Below are positions 14,476 to 22,865 of a stretch of 64,000 nt of DNA, one piece after another; position 1 is the first letter of the stretch, and the number at the start of each line of letters is the position of its first letter. Position numbers and translations under genes: made by a program. The DNA comes from a virus. The DNA lies in the IMG/VR virus record IMGVR_UViG_3300027759_000063, positions 35,594 through 99,593 of that record, one strand, 5' to 3'. Under the pieces are notes generated by a model, which saw only the letters and a program-made list of their open reading frames with translations, had not been told where the DNA came from and ran no database searches.

Positions 14476-15468
14476 TTACTTGGCTTGACGGCTACGGATC
14501 ATGGCCAAGATGTCCTGGGCATTTTGTCCACTGGCTGCAGGCCTGGCAACTGGTGCGGCTGCTACCGGAACATCGTCCTCGTCAAAGTCACTTGCTGGCG
14601 CAGGTGTTGTCTTGATCGTGGGCTTGGCTGCTGGTGCAGGTGTGTCCTCATCCACCGGTGCGGCTCCAGCTCCACCCGGTGTTTGAACACCAGCAGGACG
14701 GAAGTACTGACCCCAACGTTCTGTGTCGTAAGGTTGTCCATCCACGCTTGCCTCAAACATCTCTTTGATCACCTTCAACTCAACATCGCCTGGCTTCTTG
14801 GGCAGGAATGTGCTCAAGTCAAATGCGCCATGCGTGGCAACAGCGGCTTGTTCGGCTTCGGTCAATGCGGATTCTTTACGTGCCCACTTTGAAGTGCTGT
14901 AGTCAGCGTAGCCACCTTTGGATGTCTTGGTGATACGGAAGTCCAAGCCACGCAGGGTGTCTGTGGGCATTTCTTCCAGCTCAGGGTCCATCAGTGCCCC
15001 TTTGATGGTGGCAAAGATTTGTGGTCCAATGATGAAACGTCGGATGGGATTCTCTGGAGTCTTGTCTTCACTCAGGGGGTTCTCACGCACAAAGCCTTGA
15101 AAGATGTATGAACGTTTCTTCCAATACTTGCGACCCATTTCTTCAAGGCTCTTGTCCTTGAACCAGGTGCGTACTTCTGCCAAGATGGGACAGGCTTCGC
15201 CCCACATTTCCACACAAGGCACTTGCACGTACACCTGTTTGCTATCGCCTTCGCCCCGGATGCCAGCAAAAGGCAAACGAATCATTGCTCGTTCTTGCCA
15301 GAAAAATGTGTTTTTGGTATTTGCATCGGGAAGGAATCGCAGTGTTGCACTTTGTCCTTCTTCCATGTTCCAGTGAGCGTAAATGGAATTGTCTCCACCT
15401 GTTTGTCCGCCACCTTTGTTGCCTTCTGCTGCCTGTAGTCGTGCTCTGATTTCTGCTAATGATGCCAT
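14476..15468 (-). CDS. 32: Single-stranded DNA-binding protein, gp32-like
   Basis: Start ATG 15468 is preceded by AAGGAG; a longer frame to 15549 runs through promoter and hairpin and is rejected. The 330-residue product has a basic N-terminus (LAEIRARLQAAEG), an OB-fold core with ATLRFLPDAN and FFWQERAMIRLPFAG, a Cys pair in VPCVEMWGEACPI matching part of the T4 gp32 zinc region, and a long Ala/Pro-rich acidic linker (about 255-310). Unlike T4 gp32 it ends with a short basic segment (AQDILAMIRSRQAK). It coats ssDNA for replication, recombination and repair. It has both an early-type and a late-type promoter upstream. Confidence 0.88.
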   Translation of the reverse strand: MASLAEIRARLQAAEGNKGGGQTGGDNSIYAHWNMEEGQSATLRFLPDANTKNTFFWQERAMIRLPFAGIRGEGDSKQVYVQVPCVEMWGEACPILAEVRTWFKDKSLEEMGRKYWKKRSYIFQGFVRENPLSEDKTPENPIRRFIIGPQIFATIKGALMDPELEEMPTDTLRGLDFRITKTSKGGYADYSTSKWARKESALTEAEQAAVATHGAFDLSTFLPKKPGDVELKVIKEMFEASVDGQPYDTERWGQYFRPAGVQTPGGAGAAPVDEDTPAPAAKPTIKTTPAPASDFDEDDVPVAAAPVARPAASGQNAQDILAMIRSRQAK

Positions 15469-15547
15469 AGTTTTTCTCCTTAGTAAGTTGCCTATGTTAT
15501 GTTGCCTATCTAAATGTTTAGATCTTGGTTGCCTGTGACTCACAAAC

Positions 15548-15585
15548 AAAAAAGCGCAAACACTGTAGTAGTATATGCGCTTTTT
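15548..15585 (-). repeat. Inverted repeat overlapping the ssb promoter
   Basis: Minus-strand AAAAAGCGCA and TGCGCTTTTTT form a 10-bp stem with a loop of about 17 nt that contains the -10 element TATACT. It could terminate upstream transcription (T6 tail) or serve as a protein-binding or cruciform operator over the ssb promoter. Confidence 0.6.
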
Positions 15586-15598
15586 GTCTACGTGTCAA
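15570..15598 (-). promoter_or_regulatory. Sigma70-type promoter for ssb
   Basis: TTGACA (15598-15593), 17-nt spacer, TATACT (15575-15570) on the minus strand. The -35 is a full consensus match, unlike the TTGACC of the small early genes. Confidence 0.75.
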
Positions 15599-15601
15599 GT
15601 G

Positions 15602-15609
15602 TATTTATA
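15602..15609 (-). promoter_or_regulatory. T4-type late promoter box upstream of ssb
   Basis: Exact TATAAATA on the minus strand, directly after the stop of the 1075-residue gene and just upstream of the sigma70 -35. It would allow late expression of ssb. Confidence 0.55.
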
Positions 15610-18600
15610 TCATCTGAGCAAAGCCAGTGATTTTATTCTTGCCAGAAGCGCATCGCCTTCTTGAATGTCCGTTTCTTTGCCTTCGTAGTATGAACCGGTC
15701 ATTGCACTGTTGCTGTTGATTGGATCATCTACGCCTTCGCCCATGCTGTAGGGCATGCCCACTGCACCACCATCTTCCTGCATCCCTGGCTGCACAGGAC
15801 GAAGTGCTTCTTTATTAACTTTAAGTGGGTCTCTAACACCGCCGCCGCCTGTTTTGGATATTCCATACCACTCTGCGCCACCAAGACCACCATCTGCAGG
15901 AAATGGTTTGGCTTCAAATTTGTTTTGATATTCGCCAGTTCCAACGGTTACATATTCGTGATCAACAGGATCATAGTATATGGTAAACTTATCATAGACC
16001 ATATAAGGTCTTAATTCTCCTGCGGCTTTTTTCTTCTTCTCTGTGCCAAATAACTTTCCAAGGAAACCTTCTTCCATGTAACATTCAGCCAAGCCGTGTT
16101 CCGGGCAGTATTCACCTTCAGCTGTCATATTGCAGGAGCCTTCACTCACAGGTTTTTGCTGTTGTTTTTGTAATTTCTGGCGGGCGTTGTATTCTTTATC
16201 TGGATCACTAAATCCTTGGTCACCTAATTTGTGCCCTGCATAAGCACCAGCAATACCGCCAGCCACAGTGCCTAGGGCAGGAACCACACTGCCCAATCCT
16301 GCACCAGCAAGTCCTCCGGCCAGGGCACCTTTCCAACCTTCGTCAAGACCGATGTCTTGGGCAAAGCGATCACTGATCCATTCATGAGGATCACCATCTC
16401 TGGCTTTCTTTGTGCCATAGGGCATGTCATCAAAGTAGTAGTCATACAGCGCATCATACAGTGCATCACTCATGTCACCGGTTTGAGTGAAGTCTTTGAC
16501 GTCACGTCGGAATGTGTCTTTGATGTGTTCCAGTGTGCTGCCTGTGGAATCTGTCAACACACTTTCTTTCACAGGTACGCCGGCGTATTTCAGCATTTCA
16601 GCCAATTCACGATCTTGCTCAAATGTACTCATGTTGTCGCCTTCTGCCACACCTTTGCCGTCACCTGCACTAGGTATCATTTTCCATTTTTTAGGATTAG
16701 CTACTGCGTTATCGTGTTGCGCTCTAACCCGTGAGTTCTCATCTTCGGGCGCTTTCCATACACCGTCCCAACCAAATGATCCCGATTGAGCTCCTGTTCT
16801 AGGGGTGCCAGACTTACTAAAGTCTTTGTTATCTTTTCTATTCTTTTTTACTGCGGCAGCAAGTTCATCACGTCCAGCTTGGTTATAAGGTCTGCTTAAC
16901 TGAGTTGTAGGAGCACCATATGCACCCTGGCGTTGCGTATGCTTCCAGTCTGGTACTACGTAGCCAGCACGAACAGCTTCATCCATTTCACCTTCTGCCA
17001 TGCCTTGTTGTATATCATGAATATTCACAGTGGTCATATCACCATTTGATGCCTTGACTGTGACAGTGTTGCCTTCTACAGAGACCACAGTCCCGTATTG
17101 AGTTTTCATGCCAGGTTTGATCTGTGAGTCACCGGAGTCTTCTGCTACCCCTTGCTGTTGTGGTCCTTTGATGGCCTGCAACAATGCTCGTGCAACCACA
17201 CGGTCTTTTTCTTTTTCTTCTTCAGGCAACTGAGCATAATTTTGTTTCATCAACTGTGCTCGTTGTTGAAGCTTGGCTTCTAGTTTGCCGGCTGCTGCCA
17301 ACTTTGCTGTGTCATCGAACTGGTCTGGATCTTGCACAAATGCTTGAGCAGTGGTGTTCCAACCTTTGTGAATAGCATCACTGATGGCTTCAATGTCTGT
17401 GACGCCTTGATCAATCATTTGTTTGGCATAGGCTGCTGACTTCAAGTTGGCTTGCCATCCAAATGTGTTGCCTGGTGCGCTACGTCCATAGCCATATGCT
17501 TTGTCCAGTGCTTCATCACTGATGGTAGCCAGTTGTTGAACACTGAGTTGGCCAGCGTTTTCTTTCACAGGGGGTGCTGTGTCTTGTGGCACATCAGCAG
17601 GTTCTGCCTCAGTGCTTTGAGGGGTTTGTACACCCAGTTCGGCCAGTCTGCGTTGCACATCTGAGTCGTCCCAAATGTTGGCACGGCCTTGACTCTTTTC
17701 AGCTAAGTCGTTAAGAATGTCAAACAGTTCATCATCGCCCACAATGTCATACAACAACTCGGTGGCATTGGTGGCATCAGGACCAACGATCAATTCTGCA
17801 CTCATGAGTTGATTGAGTTTTTCCATTTGGTCAGGAGTTTCTGGCAGGGCCCAGGTGCCTTCACTTAGATTGTTGATCCAGCTTTCAAATATTTCGGCTT
17901 CTTTCATGTTGTTTCCTTGTTGTTGTATCTTGGCCAGTGTGGGCAAGGCAGCTTCAATTCTAGCGTCCAAGGTCTGTTCCACAAACAGGTCGCGTAGATT
18001 TTCTACCAGGGCTTCGGCTTCACCAATGTGATCAGGAGCCCAGGTTTCAAAGTATGCTTGATAGCCACGTGGGCTGCCAAGATGCTTCATTGTTTCTTGT
18101 AGATTATGATAGTATTGTCTTGCGTTTTCCACCAGCTCTTGTGTGACACCTTCGTATACACGGCGGTGTTGCGCACGGTTGAATCGACTTAGCACAGCCA
18201 TTTCACGCACAATCTCTGTTATGTGGTTGCCACGTACATCGTATGGTCGACCACCTTGGCGCACATGTTCCAGCATGGCTCTACCGCCTGCTAAACTTTT
18301 GAATCCCAGTCGAAAACGTTCTTGGTCAGCTGTTTCAATAAACAAACTTTCCACATAGCGAAAACGCTTGTCCTCTTCGCCTAGCTGACGATTGTGATTG
18401 ATTACTAGTCGGGCTTGTGTCTGCTCGCCCATGTAGCTGGTCTTGCGATTGCCGTAGTAGCCTTCAAACAGGCCTTCCTTGATGGCAGCAATGCCAGCAA
18501 GTGTGTGCTTGAGTTGATTGATGTCTTTGGGGCTCCAGGTTACACCATTACTGGCCGCATGGTTGCTGAGTTGCTCTAAAAAGTTGTACCATTCTTCTTT

Positions 18601-18837
18601 GTCGTCAGGTTCCATGCCCCGGCCCAAATTGTCGCCATAAAACAACCCCAAATCGTCATCACCGATTACAACAACTGCTGTGCCGTAGTTTTTGCCTGTT
18701 TCGGCCACGTAGTCAAATTTTATAGTTTTGGCGTCGCCGGCTTCGGCAGGTTGCCCTTGCTTGTCAAAGTATTCAGGGTCAAAATTCTTTGTGACCAGGA
18801 AATCTGCTAGATCTTGAGATAATGCTTCTTTTGCCAT
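15610..18837 (-). CDS. Large phage protein with glycine-zipper segment, probable virion component
   Basis: Start taken as ATG 18837 (MAKEALSQDLADFL); an upstream in-frame ATG overlaps the terminase. The 1075-residue protein has an N-terminal soluble half (LFYGDNLGRGMEPDD, KEGLFEGYYGNRKTSY) and a C-terminal half of segments joined by short VAEG/MAEG/VSEG-type motifs. One segment is beta-rich (YGTVVSVEGNTVTVKASNGD) and a glycine zipper (GALAGGLAGAGLGS to AYAGHKLG) lies near residues 835-877, able to insert in or perturb a membrane. The repeated x-A/S-E-G sites resemble T4 prohead-protease cleavage contexts. A packaged head protein is an inference; no enzyme motif is seen. Confidence 0.7.
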   Translation of the reverse strand: MAKEALSQDLADFLVTKNFDPEYFDKQGQPAEAGDAKTIKFDYVAETGKNYGTAVVVIGDDDLGLFYGDNLGRGMEPDDKEEWYNFLEQLSNHAASNGVTWSPKDINQLKHTLAGIAAIKEGLFEGYYGNRKTSYMGEQTQARLVINHNRQLGEEDKRFRYVESLFIETADQERFRLGFKSLAGGRAMLEHVRQGGRPYDVRGNHITEIVREMAVLSRFNRAQHRRVYEGVTQELVENARQYYHNLQETMKHLGSPRGYQAYFETWAPDHIGEAEALVENLRDLFVEQTLDARIEAALPTLAKIQQQGNNMKEAEIFESWINNLSEGTWALPETPDQMEKLNQLMSAELIVGPDATNATELLYDIVGDDELFDILNDLAEKSQGRANIWDDSDVQRRLAELGVQTPQSTEAEPADVPQDTAPPVKENAGQLSVQQLATISDEALDKAYGYGRSAPGNTFGWQANLKSAAYAKQMIDQGVTDIEAISDAIHKGWNTTAQAFVQDPDQFDDTAKLAAAGKLEAKLQQRAQLMKQNYAQLPEEEKEKDRVVARALLQAIKGPQQQGVAEDSGDSQIKPGMKTQYGTVVSVEGNTVTVKASNGDMTTVNIHDIQQGMAEGEMDEAVRAGYVVPDWKHTQRQGAYGAPTTQLSRPYNQAGRDELAAAVKKNRKDNKDFSKSGTPRTGAQSGSFGWDGVWKAPEDENSRVRAQHDNAVANPKKWKMIPSAGDGKGVAEGDNMSTFEQDRELAEMLKYAGVPVKESVLTDSTGSTLEHIKDTFRRDVKDFTQTGDMSDALYDALYDYYFDDMPYGTKKARDGDPHEWISDRFAQDIGLDEGWKGALAGGLAGAGLGSVVPALGTVAGGIAGAYAGHKLGDQGFSDPDKEYNARQKLQKQQQKPVSEGSCNMTAEGEYCPEHGLAECYMEEGFLGKLFGTEKKKKAAGELRPYMVYDKFTIYYDPVDHEYVTVGTGEYQNKFEAKPFPADGGLGGAEWYGISKTGGGGVRDPLKVNKEALRPVQPGMQEDGGAVGMPYSMGEGVDDPINSNSAMTGSYYEGKETDIQEGDALLARIKSLALLR

Positions 18838-18847
18838 AGTGGTGTAT

Positions 18848-20437
18848 TTAGCGCAACATTGATATGAACGGCATTGGTTCAATGATGTTGTCGCCGTGAT
18901 CTTTCATGTGTGTGTCCAGTTCAGCATGATAAGTCTGTAACAGCATGAGCATGCGCACCACCAACAACGAACTCATCACAAGATCATCAGTTTCTCCAGG
19001 TTTGGCAGCATAACTACCGCCAGATGCAACAAAAGTTTTGAGCTCTGAGATCAAGGGTCTGCTGTGCAGTCGCATGCGCCCAGACTCCACAAGGATTTTA
19101 AACTTGTTACAGGCAGTGAGTTTGGCCTTGTTTGTGGTGTTGAATCCTTTGCGGAATCTACGTCCTGTAGTGCCTGTTACTGAGTTGTCGCTTAAAAAGT
19201 AGCCACGGATGTTTTCTTCCCCATATTCGTTTATTGAAATCAAGGCAGCTTCACCAATGGTGTTGTTTTCTACGCTGTAATAAATTTTCTTGTCATCTTT
19301 TACCACATCATATAATTCATTCACAATGTCTACCAATAGCTTGATCTGTGTGGGAATGTCTGTTTTGTTGTGGCGCCATTCAGCCACTTGCTCTGTGGTT
19401 TCTGCTTCAAACACCTGTATGGCAGCAGGATCGCCTCCGGTGCCTAGACTTGGATCCAAGGCCACAATGTATATCTTGTCTTTGGCAGGAGTTTTGTACC
19501 AACGCACTTGTCCTGTGCGGCGGTTGGGTTCTATTCCTTCCAGATCAATCAATTTGGTAGGAGCAATCAGTGTTTCATCATTGATGACGAAATCACAATC
19601 CATTTCTCTGCGGAATCGATCTTCTCCCAGTTGTGCCAGCTGCTCTGCACCCCAGGTATCGTCACGATCGGGGTGTTCACGCCAGTAACTTCTAAACGCA
19701 CGAAATCCATTGATACCTAACTTGGTGGTGTTGCCATGCTCGTCCTGCGTTTTGTTTGCTCCTTTCCACAGCAGTGCAAACTGATCTTCGTCTGAGTTGG
19801 GAGTACTTGTGATAATGGCCTTACCACCTGTGGCCAGGGTGGGTGAGATAGAAGTCCAGAACTCTCGAGCAATGGTGGGTCGCACAAACGCAAATTCGTC
19901 AGCATACAAGAGTGAAATACTCATACCCCGACCAGTTGTTTCAGTAGTGGTCTGCGCCACAATACGTGATCCGTTTTCAAATTCCAAGCTGTTCTTGTTG
20001 TAACTGGTGGCACCGGCTCTGATATGATTGGGGCACAGTTCATATGCATACCGAATACGTTGCATGATCTCTTGTGCGCCTGTGTATTTGTGTGCGGCCA
20101 CAAGGATAGTTGAGTCTGGCACAAACATTGCATACCACAGCAGGTAGCCGGCGGCCGATGTTGATTTGCCGGTTTGTCGAGGCATTAGACTTATTGAATA
20201 TCTGTAGTTGTGATAGGTTTCAATCAGTCGTTTCTGATATTCAAATGGATGATACAACATCTTGCCGCGTGTGGGGTGTTGAATCATAAAGAAGTTGTCC
20301 ATGAAGTACAAGGGACCTGTCACAGGATCTGCGCAGGCAGCAAACTCAACAAGTTCTTGTTCAGTGTAGACTTCTTTGCGGTGTGGTGCCTTGACCAGCA
20401 CCGTTTCTAGATTCTTACTTGGTGTTGGTGAAATCAT
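18848..20437 (-). CDS. 17: Terminase large subunit gp17
   Basis: A 529-residue motor-nuclease. Walker A MPRQTGKS is at 85-92, Walker B SLLYADE at 175-181, and the coupling motif STP at 211-213. The RNase H-like nuclease has IVALDPS (D328), SVENN (E390) and ETDDLVMS (D484/D485). It pumps DNA into proheads at the portal and cuts the concatemer. Its start overlaps the end of the SGNH hydrolase gene by 23 nt, linking packaging to the cassette upstream. Probable small subunit gp16 is encoded 9 kb away at 29787. T4 gp17 is 610 residues, so this is a compact version. Confidence 0.96.
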   Translation of the reverse strand: MISPTPSKNLETVLVKAPHRKEVYTEQELVEFAACADPVTGPLYFMDNFFMIQHPTRGKMLYHPFEYQKRLIETYHNYRYSISLMPRQTGKSTSAAGYLLWYAMFVPDSTILVAAHKYTGAQEIMQRIRYAYELCPNHIRAGATSYNKNSLEFENGSRIVAQTTTETTGRGMSISLLYADEFAFVRPTIAREFWTSISPTLATGGKAIITSTPNSDEDQFALLWKGANKTQDEHGNTTKLGINGFRAFRSYWREHPDRDDTWGAEQLAQLGEDRFRREMDCDFVINDETLIAPTKLIDLEGIEPNRRTGQVRWYKTPAKDKIYIVALDPSLGTGGDPAAIQVFEAETTEQVAEWRHNKTDIPTQIKLLVDIVNELYDVVKDDKKIYYSVENNTIGEAALISINEYGEENIRGYFLSDNSVTGTTGRRFRKGFNTTNKAKLTACNKFKILVESGRMRLHSRPLISELKTFVASGGSYAAKPGETDDLVMSSLLVVRMLMLLQTYHAELDTHMKDHGDNIIEPMPFISMLR

Positions 20438-21170
20438 TTATAATTCTCTCTGCAAATATTGCATGTCCTCGTGGACCAGCATGCATGCGATCCCTGGCAT
20501 ATTCTACTTCTTCACGGCTTTTGGCAAACCAATCATGTGCATTGTAAGTCAAACAACGGATGCCCAGTCTGGTGCACAATCCTTCAACAGCTAAACGGTT
20601 ACGTGCATTATTTAAGTCTGCATTGCGATCATTCAAAAACCAAGTTTTAATATAACCATCTTGATCAGCACCGCCAATTTCACTGCTGGGCATGTAGGTA
20701 TCATGCGTGTGATCAGTTTTTTCTGTTATCAAATCAAATCGATGTTTTGGGGGTGCTGCCATTACCACCAATTTAGGTTGTAGTATTGGCAGCCAATGCT
20801 CTGCTATCATAAAACAAGTATCTGCGCTGGTCCCTCCCCAGGCCAGGTTATAATTTTTCAAGCCCAAGGCCTGTGATACCAAATAACTCCATGTGGCTTG
20901 TTCTGGTAACCCAATACCAATGGTATAACTACACCCCAGTGATACCATGCTAGTCGCTTGCGGATCAAACTCTTCAGATCTAAATCCTGAACTGTTAATA
21001 CGATATGTTATAGCATCTGGTTCGAGCCAGCCTTTGGTGCGAAAATATTCTCGATATTCTTCATTCTGAATCAGTCGCTGAAAACTTTCTTCGGTGTCTG
21101 TGGGCATCCACTGTAATGTTTTTCCAGCTGACTTTGTGCCAAAGTGCCAAAGTGTTTTATTTTTCTTCAT
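20415..21170 (-). CDS. SGNH/GDSL-type hydrolase
   Basis: A 251-residue protein with the SGNH blocks in order: SLGCSYTIGIG near 78-87 (nucleophile Ser81), LAWGGTSAD near 109-117 (Gly and oxyanion residues), and ARDRMHAGPRGH near 225-236, where D227 and H230 give the DxxH pair. Enzymes of this family remove acyl groups, often acetyl, from sugars. The gene overlaps both neighbours (radical SAM upstream by 14 nt, terminase downstream by 23 nt). The oxyanion block is NLAWGGTSAD rather than the usual GxND, so activity should be regarded as probable. It may edit a glycan or modified peptide made by the adjacent enzymes. Confidence 0.8.
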   Translation of the reverse strand: MKKNKTLWHFGTKSAGKTLQWMPTDTEESFQRLIQNEEYREYFRTKGWLEPDAITYRINSSGFRSEEFDPQATSMVSLGCSYTIGIGLPEQATWSYLVSQALGLKNYNLAWGGTSADTCFMIAEHWLPILQPKLVVMAAPPKHRFDLITEKTDHTHDTYMPSSEIGGADQDGYIKTWFLNDRNADLNNARNRLAVEGLCTRLGIRCLTYNAHDWFAKSREEVEYARDRMHAGPRGHAIFAERIINDFTNTK

Positions 21171-22326
21171 TATATTCCTTTACGATATTGGGCCACAGGT
21201 CCGCAAACCTTGTGGTTTTCTTTAGTGTTGTTTCCATGTCTGTGTGCCAGGCCAATACATCGGGCACAAAATCCTGGTTGATCAAATAACTGTTGTCTTT
21301 CAATGTTGCACGATATCTGTTAAGCACCTCAACGTTGAGATTTATTTGGTTTTGTTTTTGATATTTTTCAACCACACGATCAATTTCATCTACCGCAAGT
21401 TGCCTTAACCTGGCTGATTGGCGTCTAATATCTAGTGTCCAAGGATTGGTTAACTCGCACCAAAAGATACCCAAATTCTCTTTGGCACAAAAATCGTAGT
21501 ATGCCATGAGATCCAACGCACAATAAACGGAATAAGCCGGATGTGCTTTTATCAACAAATTGTGTTGTTTCATGACGTGAATATTTTTCACAAACTGCGC
21601 CCAGCTTGCACCATGACGTACATATTCAAATTTATCCGCGTCAGCGTTGTCAAAACTGATCATCCACTCCACTTGTGGCCAGGTCCTAAGCCGCTGGTAA
21701 ATGGCATTGGTTTCAAGATCCATGCTAAGATTTGTGGTGATCATAACCCGTGTTGTGGCAGGGTTGATATAGTCAAGAAACTGTTCTAGTCCTTTTTGCA
21801 ACAAGGGTTCACCGCCGCCTAGGCTGAGTCCTTGAATGTTGTGCCCTTGTGTGCGGGCAAGTTCAATCAGGTCTGCGTGTTCATTTTTGACATGATTGAT
21901 GGGAATCTTTTTTATGCTCTGCCAGGCTGTGCTGGTTTCAGGATTGCAGTACACACAGGCAAGATTGCACAGGTTACTCCAGTTTACCACTAAATGCTCT
22001 AGTTTAAAAAAGTCTGGGTCTGAGTCAATGGCTGCCAGGGTTTCCTGAGAAGTATACTTCACTGTGCGGCCACTAGACCCGGTGGTTTCTTCCAGTCGCT
22101 TACACCACAAGCATCCAGGTGCCCACTCGCCTCGTGCCATGGCCTGCTTCATACTTGTGACCACTGGCCCTTTGATAATTTCTTGAATGGAGTTTTTCTT
22201 TGCATTGCCAATCATGTCCACACAATGAAAACATGGGCTAACTTCCCCTGCTTGATCAATATTAAGAGTGGTCCAAGGTGCAGGACAAAATGTAGGGCTT
22301 TGAGATATCATTTTGGGTGTATCCAT
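21157..22326 (-). CDS. Radical SAM protein, twitch/SPASM type (copy 1)
   Basis: A 389-residue radical SAM enzyme. The [4Fe-4S]-SAM motif is CNLACVYC with C120, C124 and C127, followed by SLGGGEPLL at about 168-176. A Cys-rich N-terminal region (C14 in FCPAPWTTL; CFHC at 32-35; CLWC at 72-75) probably holds an auxiliary cluster, a twitch-like arrangement placed before the barrel. VEWMISFDNADADKFEYVRHG matches the second copy closely. Such proteins modify peptides, tRNA or sugars by radical chemistry. It overlaps the 2OG oxygenase gene by 19 nt and the SGNH gene by 14 nt. Substrate unknown. Confidence 0.88.
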   Translation of the reverse strand: MDTPKMISQSPTFCPAPWTTLNIDQAGEVSPCFHCVDMIGNAKKNSIQEIIKGPVVTSMKQAMARGEWAPGCLWCKRLEETTGSSGRTVKYTSQETLAAIDSDPDFFKLEHLVVNWSNLCNLACVYCNPETSTAWQSIKKIPINHVKNEHADLIELARTQGHNIQGLSLGGGEPLLQKGLEQFLDYINPATTRVMITTNLSMDLETNAIYQRLRTWPQVEWMISFDNADADKFEYVRHGASWAQFVKNIHVMKQHNLLIKAHPAYSVYCALDLMAYYDFCAKENLGIFWCELTNPWTLDIRRQSARLRQLAVDEIDRVVEKYQKQNQINLNVEVLNRYRATLKDNSYLINQDFVPDVLAWHTDMETTLKKTTRFADLWPNIVKEYNEEK

Positions 22327-22865
22327 GTGTATGAGGTTACTCTATAAGAGTCTGCGGGTGTAAGCATGGCATGCCATATCAGCGGCCTATATCCTGTGCT
22401 GTCTGCTTGATTGATCATGATATACCCAGCATTGGGCTGTTCTGGTGTTTGATAGCGCAAAGTTTTGGGATCCTTGTACCAGTAAAAGGCAGTGCCAGGA
22501 CCCTGCCAGGTCAGATGCATGCTGCCCGGCATCTCGCCGTCGGTGTGCATGCCACAAGTGAATCCTGGTTCATCTAGCCACCATGCTGTGCCCGAGTAAG
22601 GGTGTAATTTTCTACCCACACCCTGTTCCAGTGTTGACCATTGTTGACCGAGTTCACTGTGCCATTGATCAATCCAAGGTATAGCCGTGTCTGTTATGCG
22701 CCGTCGTGCCCAGTTTTCTTGTCCTTCTTGACGTTGCCAAGGTAGACTGATCCAGTCTGTGGTCAAGACTTGAGCAGCCAGTTCCTTACTCACAGCATGT
22801 GCTACCCTGAACAAATTCATTTCAGAATCTACTGCTGTCACAAGCATTGTGCAATCTCCGGCCAT
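22308..22865 (-). CDS. 2OG-Fe(II) oxygenase
   Basis: A 185-residue dioxygenase of the prolyl-hydroxylase-like double-stranded beta-helix type. The facial triad is H107-x-D109 in CGMHTDGEMP and H165 in LIWHAML, with R175 in SYRVTSY placed to bind 2-oxoglutarate. Such enzymes hydroxylate proteins, nucleic acids or small molecules. It lies between two radical SAM genes with overlaps of 28 and 19 nt, so all three are translated together and likely act on one target. The start could be ATG 22865 or the internal ATG 18 nt downstream (MLVTAVDSEMN). Confidence 0.85.
   Translation of the reverse strand: MAGDCTMLVTAVDSEMNLFRVAHAVSKELAAQVLTTDWISLPWQRQEGQENWARRRITDTAIPWIDQWHSELGQQWSTLEQGVGRKLHPYSGTAWWLDEPGFTCGMHTDGEMPGSMHLTWQGPGTAFYWYKDPKTLRYQTPEQPNAGYIMINQADSTGYRPLIWHAMLTPADSYRVTSYTWIHPK

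Noticed and set aside
15469-15549. N-terminal extension of the ssDNA-binding protein
   Set aside because: Crosses the hairpin and promoter; AAGGAG lies before ATG 15468.
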